64,000 nt of DNA, from positions 8,060,001-8,124,000 of the forward strand of contig NZ_CP085193.1 of assembly GCF_024298965.1 (NCBI RefSeq), in the 5' to 3' direction. A model generated the notes under the pieces. It saw only the letters and a list, made by a program, of their open reading frames with translations. It had not been told where the DNA came from and did not search any database. This document shows positions 32,528 through 42,342 of the stretch, piece after piece. The position numbers and the translations under genes are program-made. Every line of letters begins with the position of its first letter. The stretch's first letter is position 1. Origin of the DNA: Streptomyces rapamycinicus NRRL 5491. Its GTDB lineage: Bacteria > Actinomycetota > Actinomycetes > Streptomycetales > Streptomycetaceae.

Positions 32528-35071
32528 ATGGCGGACGCGATCGGCGAGGGCGGCGAGGGCGGCGGGCGCAACGAGGGGGGCGCGGCCGAGTCCGTGGAGA
32601 AGGCCCTCGGCCTGCTGGATCTGGACACCAAGGCGCGGCTGCTGTCCGGGCAGGACATGTGGAGCCTGCCCGCCGTTCCGGCGATCGGGCTGCGCTCCCT
32701 GGTGATGTCGGACGGCCCGATCGGCGTCCGCGGCGTCCACTGGACCGCCGACGACCCCTCCATCGCCCTGCCCAGCCCCACCGCGCTCGCCGCGACCTGG
32801 GACCCGGAGCTGGCCCGGCGCGCGGGGCGGCTGCTCGCGCAGGAGGCGCGGCGCAAGGGCGTCCATGTGCTGCTCGCGCCCACGGTCAATCTGCACCGCT
32901 CCCCGCTGGGCGGCCGCCACTTCGAGGCGTACAGCGAGGACCCGTATCTCACCGGCGAGATCGGCACCGGATATGTGACGGGTGTACAGGACGGCGGAGT
33001 GGGCACCACCGTCAAGCACTTCGTGGCCAACGACGCCGAGACCGAGCGCTTCACCGTGGACAATCAGGTCGGTGCGCGGGCGCTGCGCGAGCTGTATCTC
33101 GCGCCCTTCGAAGCCATCGTCAAGAACGCGCGCCCCTGGGGCGTCATGGCCGCCTACAACGGGGTCAACGGTTCGAGCATGACCGAGCACCGCGAGCTTC
33201 AGCAGGGGGTGCTGCGCGGGGAGTGGGGCTTCGACGGCTTCATCGTCTCCGACTGGCTGGCGGCCCGCGACACCGTGCGGGGGCTCAGGGGCGGGCTCGA
33301 TGTCGCGATGCCCGGCCCACGTACTGTCTACGGCGAGGCGCTGGCCGCCGCGGTGCGCGACGGCCGGGTGGGCGAGGCGGAGCTGGACGAGGCGGTGCGG
33401 CGGCTGCTCAGCCTGGCCGCCCGGGTCGGCGTCCTGGACGGCGCGGCCCCGGCCGTCGCCCCCGCCGACCGGCCCGGCCCGATCGACGGGGTCGCGCTGG
33501 CCCGCGAGATCGCCCGGCGGTCCTTCGTACTGCTGCGGAACGAGGGCGCGGGCGGCCGGGAAGCGGTGCTGCCCCTCGACCCCGGCGCCCCCGGCGGGGT
33601 GCGCTCGCTGGCCCTGATCGGCGCTGCGGCGCGCGATGCCCGGGTGCTGGGCGGCGGCTCGGCGGTGGTCTTCCCCGACCATGTGGTCTCACCGCTCGAC
33701 GGGCTGCGGGCCGCCCTGCCGCCGGGCGTCGAGCTCAGCTACGCCGTGGGCGCCGACCCCACCGATGAACTCGCCCCCGCCGCCCAGGGGTTCGAGCTGC
33801 GCGCCGTGGTCCGGGCCGCCGACGGGCGGGTGCTGGGCGAGTGCCGGCTGGCCGGCGGGCAAGTGCAGTGGATCAGCGACTTCCCCGACGGGGTGAGCTT
33901 CGAGGAGCTGCACACCGTCGAGACCGTCGGCACCTTCACCCCGCGCGAGAGCGGTGCCCACTCCTTCGGCACCAGGGGGCTGGGCGGCCTCCGGCTGGCC
34001 GTGGGCGGCGAGGTGCTCTTCGAGGGGGAGCAGCATCCGGCGGACGTCGGCGACCCCTTCGAGGCGTTCATGGGCTCGCCCGTGCCCCGGGGCAAGGTGG
34101 AGCTCACGGCGGGCGAACCGGTGGAGGTCAGCCTCATCTGCGCGGTGGCCCGCCCCGAGGACGCCCTTCTCGACGCCGTCTGCTTCAGCCTGCTGCACCG
34201 GGCCCCGGAGCGGGATGCCGAGGAGCTGATCCAGGAGGCCGTCGCCGCGGCCTCGGCGGCCGAGGCGGCCGTGGTGGTGGTCGCCACCACCGAGCGGGTC
34301 GAGAGCGAGGGGTTCGACCGCGGCCATCTGGGACTGCCGGGCCGTCAGGACGAGCTGGTGCGCCGGGTCGCCGCCACCGGCACCCCCACCGTCGTGGTGG
34401 TCAACGCGGGCTCACCGGTCGAGATGGCCTGGCGGGACGAGGTCGCCGCGGTGCTGCTGAGCTGGTTCCCGGGCCAGGAGGCGGGGGCCGCGCTCGCCGA
34501 CGTCCTGCTGGGCGCGGAGGAGCCCGGCGGCCGCCTGCCCACGACCTGGCCCCAGCGGCTCGAGGACGCCCCGGTCAGCGCGGTCACGCCCAGCGAGGGC
34601 CGGCTGGTCTACGACGAGGGCGTGTTCATCGGCTACCGCGCGTGGGAGCGGCGGGCGGGGACCGCTCCGGCGTACTGGTTCGGGCACGGCCTCGGCTACA
34701 CGGACTGGGCGTACGAGGGCATGGACCTCACCCTCGCGGAGGGCGACGGCGAGGAGCTGGGCACGGTGACCGTACGGGTCCGCAACACGGGGCCCCGGGC
34801 GGGGCGTGAGGTCGTGCAGATCTACCTCACCGTGCCCGAGGACGACGGGGTGGAGCGGCCGGTGCGCCGCCTCGCGGGCTTCGCGTCGGTGGACGCGGCC
34901 CCGGGGGAGACGGCCGAGGCGACCATCCCCCTGCCCCGCCGGGCAGCGGAGATCTGGGACGAGGCGAAGGGCGCCTGGCGCCTGATCCCCGGCAGCTACG
35001 CGGCGGAGGCGGGCCGCAGCGTCGCCGACCGCCGCCTGTCGTCCCCGGTCCCGGTGCAGACGACAGCTTGA
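32528..35071 (+). CDS. Glycoside hydrolase family 3 with PA14 insertion
   Basis: 847 residues, cytosolic (no signal). Domain order: GH3 barrel (about 20-310), with the nucleophile Asp242 in GFDGFIVSDWLAARD and the KHFVANDAE motif; the alpha/beta sandwich starting at about 330, interrupted by a PA14 lectin-like domain (about 415-560); the rest of the sandwich with VVVVATTERVESEGFDR; and a C-terminal Fn3-like domain (about 740-835). Such enzymes are beta-glucosidases or related exo-hydrolases acting on imported oligosaccharides; PA14 shapes the aglycone site. A GGGAGGGG site precedes the ATG. Likely controlled by the divergent TetR protein. Confidence 0.93.
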   Translation: MADAIGEGGEGGGRNEGGAAESVEKALGLLDLDTKARLLSGQDMWSLPAVPAIGLRSLVMSDGPIGVRGVHWTADDPSIALPSPTALAATWDPELARRAGRLLAQEARRKGVHVLLAPTVNLHRSPLGGRHFEAYSEDPYLTGEIGTGYVTGVQDGGVGTTVKHFVANDAETERFTVDNQVGARALRELYLAPFEAIVKNARPWGVMAAYNGVNGSSMTEHRELQQGVLRGEWGFDGFIVSDWLAARDTVRGLRGGLDVAMPGPRTVYGEALAAAVRDGRVGEAELDEAVRRLLSLAARVGVLDGAAPAVAPADRPGPIDGVALAREIARRSFVLLRNEGAGGREAVLPLDPGAPGGVRSLALIGAAARDARVLGGGSAVVFPDHVVSPLDGLRAALPPGVELSYAVGADPTDELAPAAQGFELRAVVRAADGRVLGECRLAGGQVQWISDFPDGVSFEELHTVETVGTFTPRESGAHSFGTRGLGGLRLAVGGEVLFEGEQHPADVGDPFEAFMGSPVPRGKVELTAGEPVEVSLICAVARPEDALLDAVCFSLLHRAPERDAEELIQEAVAAASAAEAAVVVVATTERVESEGFDRGHLGLPGRQDELVRRVAATGTPTVVVVNAGSPVEMAWRDEVAAVLLSWFPGQEAGAALADVLLGAEEPGGRLPTTWPQRLEDAPVSAVTPSEGRLVYDEGVFIGYRAWERRAGTAPAYWFGHGLGYTDWAYEGMDLTLAEGDGEELGTVTVRVRNTGPRAGREVVQIYLTVPEDDGVERPVRRLAGFASVDAAPGETAEATIPLPRRAAEIWDEAKGAWRLIPGSYAAEAGRSVADRRLSSPVPVQTTA

Positions 35072-35157
35072 GCTACGCCGTCCGGCGCGCGGGCGAGGCT
35101 GCTCGCGTCCACCGGTCAGACGGTGGCCGACGAATCGCGACGCCTGCGGCGGGCTGT

Positions 35158-35203
35158 CCCCCTCCCCGCCCCTTCCCGAACCTGGGGCTGAGCCCCAGAC
35201 CCC
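35158..35203. repeat. GC-rich intergenic palindromic repeat, copy B
   Basis: CCCCTCCCCGCCCC, TTCCCGAACCTGGGGCTG, AGCCCCAGACCCC: same family as copy A. It is directly continued by the tandem array, whose unit is its 3' half. Confidence 0.8.
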
Positions 35204-35516
35204 GGAGGGCCGGGGCTGTGCGCCAGATGCCGGGGATCGGGGCTGTGCCCCCGACCCCGGGGGGTCGGGGCTGTGCGCCAGATGCCGGGGGGTCGGGGCT
35301 GTGCCCCAGACCTCGGGGGTCGGGGTTGCGCCCCAGATGCCGGGGGTCGGGGCTCTGCCCCAGACTCCGAAGGGCCCGGGGTTGCGCTCCAGATCCCGGA
35401 GGGCCGGGGCTGGATCCCAGACTCCGGGGGCCGGGGCTGGACCCCAGACTCCGGGGGGTCGGGGCTGGATCCCAGACTCCGGGGGGCCGGGGCTGCGCCC
35501 CAGGCCCCGGGGGCTA
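35184..35516. repeat. Twelve-unit minisatellite, 27-29 bp units
   Basis: Units start with GGGGCTG or GGGGTTG at 35184, 35212, 35239, 35267, 35295, 35322, 35349, 35378, 35406, 35433, 35461 and 35489. Each runs GGGGCTGYGCCCCAGAYYCC followed by a G-run and TC or CC. Each unit can fold into a GGGGCTG/GCCCC hairpin; neighbouring units differ by 1-6 bases, and units 9-11 are nearly identical. It ends with GGGGCGCAGCCCCTG. The array looks like local amplification of the intergenic repeat family. Confidence 0.9.
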
Positions 35517-35613
35517 GGGGCGCAGCCCCTGCCGTGTGGCGGAGCCGCATAAAGGGAGGGGTGCCCCGCGCCCGGCTCCCGGCCCTTGGCCGGGAGCCGG
35601 GCGCGGCCGGGGG

Positions 35614-36576
35614 TCAGGGCGCGGCAGCGGTGATGCGGCGGTAGGCCATGTCGGCCAGTTGCGCCTGGCCCGCCTTGCTGGGGTGGAACCAGTCCCACTT
35701 GCTCAGCTCATGCGTGGTGAAGCGGTACTTGTGCACCGCCGGGTCGTACCGGCACAGCACATCCCGCCCGCACACGTCCTTCAGCACCTTGTTGTACTCG
35801 GTCACCCGGTCCGACACCCGCTGCCGGCGGTCGTTCGAGGCCGCGTCCAGGTCCTCGGAGTCCTTCAGCATCGACGGGCAGATGCCCAGCTTCCAGATCT
35901 GCCGCCCGAAGACGTTCTTCCGACCCTCCGACCACAGCCGCTTCAGATCCGGCACGCTGGCCACATACACCTGCGTCTTCGGCAGATCACGGCGCAGCCG
36001 GGTGAGCGCCGAGGTGAAGGTGGTGCGGAACTGCTCGGGGGAGGTCATGTCGTCCACCGAGTCCCGGCAGGCGTCATTGGCGCCGATCATCACGGTGATC
36101 AGCTTCGGCTTGCGGGCCGCGGCCGCCTCGATCTGGCCGGGGAGGTCGGCCACGACCGCGCCGGTCTTGGCGAAGTTCCAGGCGTGGGTCCCCGCGTCGG
36201 CGGTGGCGGAGGGCAGCAGCCGCTGGGCGAGGCTCTGCACATCGGTGCCGGTGGACCACGACACCTCGGGGCAGTCGGAGAGCACCGAACAGGCGTCGAA
36301 GCCGCGGGTGATGGAGTCGCCCACGGAGGCGATCGAGGTCGGCCGGGTGTTCCAGACGATGGACCGCTTGGCGCCGGGTGTCTTCCCCGCGCGGGTCGGC
36401 CCGTGCCGGGAAGGGTCGTCCGAGCTGCCGAAACAGCCCGCCGAGCTCAGCACGGCTGCGGTGGTGAACAGCACCATGCCCGTGCGTCCAGCGGTGCGCA
36501 GGGACGGGCGCACGATCGTAGGCGTGGTCGAGGAAGCGGCCGCCGATCGCTTCCGGCGTGTCGCGCTGACCCGCAT
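35614..36576 (-). CDS. SGNH/GDSL-type hydrolase lipoprotein
   Basis: 320 residues. A long basic N-region (about 1-30) leads into a lipoprotein signal with lipobox LSSAGC (Cys near residue 48). The SGNH domain shows block I VGDSITRGFD (nucleophile Ser), the Gly/Asn blocks FAKTGAVVADL and MIGANDACRDS, and block V WDWFHPSKAGQ with the Asp-His pair. Several cysteines (CSVLSDC, CRDS, CGRDVLC) suggest disulphides. Such enzymes are lipases or esterases anchored outside the membrane. The gene is convergent with GH3 across the minisatellite. Confidence 0.85.
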   Translation of the reverse strand: MRVSATRRKRSAAASSTTPTIVRPSLRTAGRTGMVLFTTAAVLSSAGCFGSSDDPSRHGPTRAGKTPGAKRSIVWNTRPTSIASVGDSITRGFDACSVLSDCPEVSWSTGTDVQSLAQRLLPSATADAGTHAWNFAKTGAVVADLPGQIEAAAARKPKLITVMIGANDACRDSVDDMTSPEQFRTTFTSALTRLRRDLPKTQVYVASVPDLKRLWSEGRKNVFGRQIWKLGICPSMLKDSEDLDAASNDRRQRVSDRVTEYNKVLKDVCGRDVLCRYDPAVHKYRFTTHELSKWDWFHPSKAGQAQLADMAYRRITAAAP

Positions 36577-36901
36577 GGCTGTTCCCCCTCCGGCTGTTGG
36601 GTGATATCTATCCGGACCGACGGTACGTCACTCCTCCGGTCGGCTCGCACGGTACGTTTTTCTTGCGCCAGATGAGCGTCGTCCCGGCGACAAAGCGCGC
36701 TATGCGGTACCAGCACATTACGCCCCGTCACATCCTGTCCACTTTCTAGAGAATTCTGCACGATAAATTTCACTGAAGGTGACGTCGAGACTGGTGTGGG
36801 AGTGATCACTAGGGCAGAATGTGAACCGATGTCCCGGGCGGGACCGGTACGGGCGCGAGGCCGCTGGGGAAGGCGCACCTCGAACCGCACAGGAGGCACC
36901 G
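36577..36901. other. Gene-free divergent region
   Basis: 325 bp between the SGNH and DUF3145 starts, less GC-rich than its surroundings (AATTCTGCACGATAAATTT near 36751). CGGTACGT occurs twice (36621, 36650), each near the likely SGNH promoter. I see no gene and no convincing -35/-10 pair. Confidence 0.5.
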
Positions 36902-37396
36902 GTGACGACCCGTGGAGTTCTGTATGTGCACTCCGCTCCGCGCGCGCTGTGCCCGCACGTCGAATGGGCCATCGCGGGCGTCCTCGGCGTGCGTGTCACT
37001 CTCGACTGGATCAAGCAGCCCGCGGCGAACGGCGCCTGGCGTGCCGAGTTCTCCTGGCAGGGCGAGGTCGGCACGGCCTCCAAACTGGCCTCCGCGCTCC
37101 GCGGCTGGCATCTGCTCCGCTTCGAGGTGACCGCCGAGCCCTGCGCCACCGCCGAGGGCGAGCGCTACAGCTCCACCCCCGAGCTCGGCATCTTCCACGC
37201 CGTCACCGGAATGCACGGCGACATCCTGATCCCCGAGGACCGGCTGCGCGCCGCCCTCGCCCGCTCCGCCCGCGGCGAGAGCGACCTCGAGGCGGAGATC
37301 GCCAAGCTGCTCGGCAAGCCCTGGGACGACGAGCTGGAGCCGTTCCGCTACGCGGGTGAGGGCGCCCCGGTCCGTTGGCTGCACCAGGTCGTCTGA
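36902..37396 (+). CDS. DUF3145 family protein
   Basis: 164 residues, GTG start with AGGAGG 6 nt upstream; upstream in-frame starts lack a ribosome site. Starts MTTRGVLYVHSAPRALCPH; VEWAIAGVLGVRVTLDWIKQ and the long GTASKLASALRGWHLLRFEV strand pair are typical of DUF3145, an actinobacterial protein of unknown function regularly encoded near the fab cluster. Cytosolic, no known catalytic motif. Conservation with fatty acid synthesis genes hints at a link, but that is not proven. Confidence 0.85.
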   Translation: MTTRGVLYVHSAPRALCPHVEWAIAGVLGVRVTLDWIKQPAANGAWRAEFSWQGEVGTASKLASALRGWHLLRFEVTAEPCATAEGERYSSTPELGIFHAVTGMHGDILIPEDRLRAALARSARGESDLEAEIAKLLGKPWDDELEPFRYAGEGAPVRWLHQVV

Positions 37397-37479
37397 GCGC
37401 CTGACGCGCCGCCATCCCTTTGGCTTGGAACGCGCGCTTCGGGCTCTGAGCGGTCTCGCTGAAGTCCGGTGCGGTTCGG

Positions 37480-37560
37480 TTGCGCCCCGAGGGGGCGCGG
37501 GGCTGTGTCGATATGCGGCTCCGCCGCGTGGGACCAGCCACGACGCAGCCGCGGATGAAC
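37480..37560. repeat. Streptomyces-type intergenic hairpin sequence
   Basis: GCGCCCCGAGGGGGCGCGGGG followed by a CGGCTCCGCCG hairpin and GACCAGCCACGACGC. This resembles a different GC-rich intergenic motif that I know as common between Streptomyces genes. No gene is seen here. Confidence 0.4.
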
Positions 37561-37605
37561 GATCACATCTCGTGCCACTTCCCGCGGAGCGCTTAGCGTG
37601 GCGGA

Positions 37606-38499
37606 ATGACCGAACAACACCCGGCAACGTCCGTCGCGGTCCTCGGCACCGGCATCATGGGCTCCGGAATGGCCCGTAACCTCGCCCGCTCCGGGCTCGA
37701 GGTCCGTGCCTGGAACCGCACCCGATCCAAGGCCGAGCCGCTTAGCCAGGACGGCGTACGCGTCACCGACACCCCGGCCGAGGCCGTGGACGGCGCCGAT
37801 GTCGTCCTGACCATCCTCTACGACGGCGCCGTGGCGCTCGAGACGATGCGGCAGGCCGCCCCCGCGCTGCGCCCCGGAACCGCATGGGCCCAGGCCACCA
37901 CGGCGGGTCTGGATGCGCTGGAATCGCTCGCCGCGTTCGCCCGTGAGAAGGATCTCGTCCTCATCGACTCGCCCGTGCTCGGCACCAAGCAGCCCGCGGA
38001 GAACGGACAGCTGCTGGTGCTGGCCGCCGGGCCCAACCCCGTCCGCCCGGTCGTCTGGCCGGTCTTCGACGCCATCGGCAGCCGTACGGTGTGGGTCGGC
38101 GACAGCGCGGAGGGCGCCGCCGCCACCCGGCTCAAGCTGGTGCTCAACAGCTGGGTCCTCAACGTCACCCACGCCACCGCCGAGGCGGCCGCCCTCGCCA
38201 AGGGGCTCGGCGTGGACTGGCAGGGCTTCCTGGACGCGGTCGAGGGCGGGCCGCTGGACAACGGCTATATGCGGGCCAAGTCGGCCCAGGTGCTCCGGGG
38301 CGACCTCGAGCCCAGCTTCGCCACCAAGACCGCCGAGAAGGACGCCCGGCTGATCGTGCAGGCCGGGGAGCGCGCCGGAGTGCGGCTGGACCTGGCGGCC
38401 GCGGGCGCGGAGCGGTTCCGCCGCGCGATCGAGGCGGGCCACGGCGACGAGGACATGGTGGCCTCGTACTTCGCCAGCTTCGACGGCGAAGCTCCCTGA
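37606..38499 (+). CDS. NAD(P)-dependent beta-hydroxyacid dehydrogenase
   Basis: 297 residues of the 3-hydroxyisobutyrate/6-phosphogluconate dehydrogenase-like family. N-terminal Rossmann fold VAVLGTGIMGSGMARNLARSG, then WNRTRSKAEPL; substrate loop DSPVLGTKQPAENGQL (in place of the usual DAPVSGG); catalytic Lys in AAATRLKLVLNSWV; and an all-helical C-terminal domain. The reaction is NAD(P)-linked oxidation of a beta-hydroxyacid or the reverse; the changed substrate loop means that the exact acid is unknown. It is convergent with fabF, across a strong shared terminator. Confidence 0.88.
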   Translation: MTEQHPATSVAVLGTGIMGSGMARNLARSGLEVRAWNRTRSKAEPLSQDGVRVTDTPAEAVDGADVVLTILYDGAVALETMRQAAPALRPGTAWAQATTAGLDALESLAAFAREKDLVLIDSPVLGTKQPAENGQLLVLAAGPNPVRPVVWPVFDAIGSRTVWVGDSAEGAAATRLKLVLNSWVLNVTHATAEAAALAKGLGVDWQGFLDAVEGGPLDNGYMRAKSAQVLRGDLEPSFATKTAEKDARLIVQAGERAGVRLDLAAAGAERFRRAIEAGHGDEDMVASYFASFDGEAP

Positions 38500-38512
38500 G
38501 CTCACGCACCGA

Positions 38513-38546
38513 TGGCCCGCCTCCGGCCGGAGCCGGAGGCGGGCCA
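38513..38546. terminator. Bidirectional terminator between dehydrogenase and fabF
   Basis: Perfect 15-bp arms (38513-38527, 38532-38546) with a CGGA tetraloop, between the convergent ends at 38499 and 38581. Confidence 0.85.
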
Positions 38547-38580
38547 CCCCCACATATCGGCGCCTCACAGCGCCAAGCGG

Positions 38581-39846
38581 TCAGACCGTGCGGAAGGCCA
38601 GCACCACATTGTGGCCGCCGAAACCGAACGAGTCGTTCAGCGCCACGATCGGGCCCTCGGAGGGCAGTGCCCGCGGCTCGCCGGTCACGATGTCCGCGTC
38701 CGCCTCCGGGTCCAGCGAGCCGATGTTGATCGTCGGCGGGGCCAGCCGGTGGTACAGCGCGAGCACGCTGGCCACCGTCTCCACCCCGCCCGCGCCGCCC
38801 AGCAGATGGCCCGTCATGGACTTGGTGCCGGAGACCGCCATGTGGTCCACGTCGTCGCCGAACACCTTGCGCAGCGCCTTGATCTCCGCCAGGTCGCCCT
38901 GCGGGGTCGAGGTCGCGTGCGCGTTGACGTGCGCGACCTCGGCACCGCTGATGCCGGTGTTCTCCACCAGGTTCTGCAGCGCGTTCCCGATGCCATTGCC
39001 GGACGGCTCCGGCTGGGTGATGTGGTGGGCGTCGGCCGAGATGCCCTGGCCGATGGCCTGTGCGTACACCCGGGCGCCGCGCGCCGCGGCGTGCTCCGCC
39101 GACTCCAGGACGATGGCGCCCGAGCCCTCGCCCATCACGAAGCCGTTGCGGTCGACGTCGAACGGGCGCGAGGCGCCCTGCGGGTCGTCGTTGCTCTTGG
39201 ACATCGCCATCATGTTGCCGAAGGCGACCATGGGCAGCGGGTGGATGGACGCCTCGGTGCCGCCCGCGACGACCACATCGGCGCGGCCGGTGCGGATCAT
39301 CTCGATGGCGTAGCCGATGGCCTCGGCGCCGGAGGCGCACGCGCTCACCGGGGTGTGCGCGCCCGCGCGGGCGTTGAGGTCGATGCTGACGTTCGCCGCC
39401 GGGCTGTTGGGCATCAGCATCGGCACGGTGTGCGGGGACACCTTGCGGACGCCCTTCTCGCGCAGCACGTCGTACTGGTCGAGCAGGGTGGTGACCCCGC
39501 CGATACCGGACGCCACGACCGCGCCGAGCCGGTCGGGGTCGATCGAGGAGTCCTCGCCCGCCTTGGCGGTGAAGCCCGCGTCCGCCCAAGCCTCACGAGC
39601 CGCGAGCAGCGCGAACTGCGCGGAACGGTCGAGCTTGCGGGCCTGCGGACGCGGAATGATCGTGCCTGGCTCCACCGCGATCTTCGCGGCGATGCGGACC
39701 GGCAACTCGGCCGCCCATTCCTCCTCCAGGAGGCGGACACCGGACCGGCCGGCCAGCATGGCCTCCCAGGTCGACGGGGCGTCGCCACCCAGCGGCGTCG
39801 TGGCACCAACACCGGTGACGACCACGGTGCGATTGGTCGAGTTCAC
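38581..39846 (-). CDS. fabF: Beta-ketoacyl-ACP synthase II
   Basis: 421 residues, GTG start with AGGA upstream. Thiolase-fold condensing enzyme that extends acyl-ACP with malonyl-ACP in fatty acid synthesis. The triad is Cys170 (SACASGAEA), His310 (HVNAHATSTPQGD) and His347 (TKSMTGHLLGGAGG); the C-terminal SFGFGGHNVVLAF is also canonical. Last gene of the fabD-fabH-acpP-fabF operon, 76 bp after acpP. Cytosolic, works as a dimer. Confidence 0.96.
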   Translation of the reverse strand: MNSTNRTVVVTGVGATTPLGGDAPSTWEAMLAGRSGVRLLEEEWAAELPVRIAAKIAVEPGTIIPRPQARKLDRSAQFALLAAREAWADAGFTAKAGEDSSIDPDRLGAVVASGIGGVTTLLDQYDVLREKGVRKVSPHTVPMLMPNSPAANVSIDLNARAGAHTPVSACASGAEAIGYAIEMIRTGRADVVVAGGTEASIHPLPMVAFGNMMAMSKSNDDPQGASRPFDVDRNGFVMGEGSGAIVLESAEHAAARGARVYAQAIGQGISADAHHITQPEPSGNGIGNALQNLVENTGISGAEVAHVNAHATSTPQGDLAEIKALRKVFGDDVDHMAVSGTKSMTGHLLGGAGGVETVASVLALYHRLAPPTINIGSLDPEADADIVTGEPRALPSEGPIVALNDSFGFGGHNVVLAFRTV

Positions 39847-39922
39847 AGGAATTCCTACTCCACGTGTAGAAGGTGCTGGACCTGCCACCGCACGGGCGGC
39901 GACGACCGGTCTTGATACGGGC

Positions 39923-40171
39923 TCAGCCCTGGTGCTTGAGGATGTAGTCGACGGCGTCGCCGACGGTCTTGAGGTTCTTGACGTCGTCGTCCGGGATCTT
40001 CACGTCGAAGCGCTCCTCGGCGGCGACGACCACCTCGACCATGGACAGCGAGTCGACGTCCAGGTCGTCGGTGAAGGACTTGTCCAGCAGGACGTCCTCG
40101 GTCGGGATACCGGCGATCTCGTTGACGATCTCGGCGAGACCCTCGAGGATCTCTTCCTGAGTGGCGGCCAT
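39923..40171 (-). CDS. acpP: Acyl carrier protein of fatty acid synthesis
   Basis: 82 residues, acidic, four-helix. The phosphopantetheine attachment site is Ser41 in DDLDVDSLSMVE. AGGAG precedes the ATG. It carries growing acyl chains between FabD, FabH and FabF, whose genes flank it. Length and charge are standard for a primary-metabolism ACP rather than a polyketide one. Confidence 0.96.
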   Translation of the reverse strand: MAATQEEILEGLAEIVNEIAGIPTEDVLLDKSFTDDLDVDSLSMVEVVVAAEERFDVKIPDDDVKNLKTVGDAVDYILKHQG

Positions 40172-40253
40172 TGCGGCGCTCCTTCTTCGGTGTGTTGCGG
40201 TGGTGGCGCAGCGTCCGACTTCTGCGGAGCTGCGTGGATATGGACTATGGAGC

Positions 40254-41260
<1,007 letters not shown>

Positions 41261-41264
<4 letters not shown>

Positions 41265-42259
41265 GCTTCTCGGAGCTCCTCTTCGGCCGGTGTGTCGACG
41301 GGGACGGCGTGCTCCTCGATCAGCGCACGCGCCGTGGCGAGGTCGTCCGGAGTCTTCAGCGCCACATTGGTGACGCCCGGCAGCGCGCGCTTGGCGATGC
41401 CGGTGAGCGTGCCGCCCGGGGCCACCTCGATGAGCCCGGTGACGCCCAGCTCCTGGAAGGTCTCCATGCACAGATCCCAGCGCACCGGGTTGGACACCTG
41501 GGCGACCAGCCGCTCGATCACCCCGGCCCCGGTCGCCACGACCCCGCCGTCCCGGTTGGAGACGTAGCGGGTGCGCGGATCGGCCACCGGGACCCCCGCG
41601 ACCAGGGCCTCGAGGGCGGCGACCGCCGGGGCCATGTGGTCGGTGTGGAACGCGCCGGCCACCTTGAGCGGTACGACGCGGCGCACCCCCTCGGGCTTGT
41701 CCTCGGCCAGCGCCGCCAACTGCTCGGCGGTGCCCGCGGCCACGATCTGCCCGGCGCCGTTGACGTTCGCCGGAGTCAGTCCGTGCTTGTCGAGGTGGGC
41801 GACGACATCGTCCCGCTCACCACCCAGTATGGCGGCCATTCCGGTCTCGCTGCGGCTCGCGGCCTCCGCCATGGCGAGTCCGCGGCGGCGGACCAGCACC
41901 ATGGCCGCTTCGTCCGTGAGCACACCGGAGGCCACGGCCGCGGTGATCTCGCCGACGCTGTGGCCCGCGACCGCGCCAATACGGTTCGGCAGCTCCGCGA
42001 GACCGGTCGCGCCCTCGCCGCCCTCGCCGAACAGCGCGTGGGCGGCGACCAGACCGGCGGCCACCAGCAGCGGCTGGGCCACCGCCGTGTCGCGGATCTC
42101 CTCCTCGTCGGCCTTGGTGCCGTAGTGGATGAGGTCCAGACCGGAGACGGCCGACCACCAGGTCAGACGTTCGCTGACGCCGGGGAGGTCGAGCCAGGGG
42201 GTCAGGAAGCCGGGCTTTTGAGCACCCTGGCCGGGAGCGACGAGTACGAGCACTCTCAC
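41261..42259 (-). CDS. fabD: Malonyl-CoA:ACP transacylase
   Basis: 332 residues, GTG start with a weak GAGAGA site. Nucleophile Ser101 in AVAGHSVGEITAAV and His205 in VAGAFHTDHMAPA; the opening LVLVAPGQGAQKPGFL is canonical. It loads malonate onto ACP and first gene of the operon. fasR lies 84 bp upstream in the same orientation; that gap should hold the fab promoter and the FasR site. The GGTCCAACAAACGGTC sequence (42328-42343) is a candidate region, unproven. Confidence 0.95.
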
Positions 42260-42342
42260 ACTCTCTCTTGCGGACGGGTCGAATCGCCCGTGAGGACAAG
42301 GACGAAGAACCGTCAGGGGAATTGTGGGGGTCCAACAAACGG

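Larger units (their letters stand above)
35072..35613. other. Gene-free stretch occupied by a minisatellite
   Basis: 542 bp between the convergent GH3 and SGNH genes. It contains repeat copy B and the 12-unit array described separately; the last 70 bp before 35613 hold a GGCTCCCGGCC-type hairpin (35575-35600) that could end the SGNH transcript. ORFs across the array are low-complexity shadows. Confidence 0.75.

Noticed and set aside
35184..35516. The repeat array as a CRISPR locus
   Set aside because: Units are contiguous and similar throughout, with no unique spacers of constant size, and no cas genes are present.
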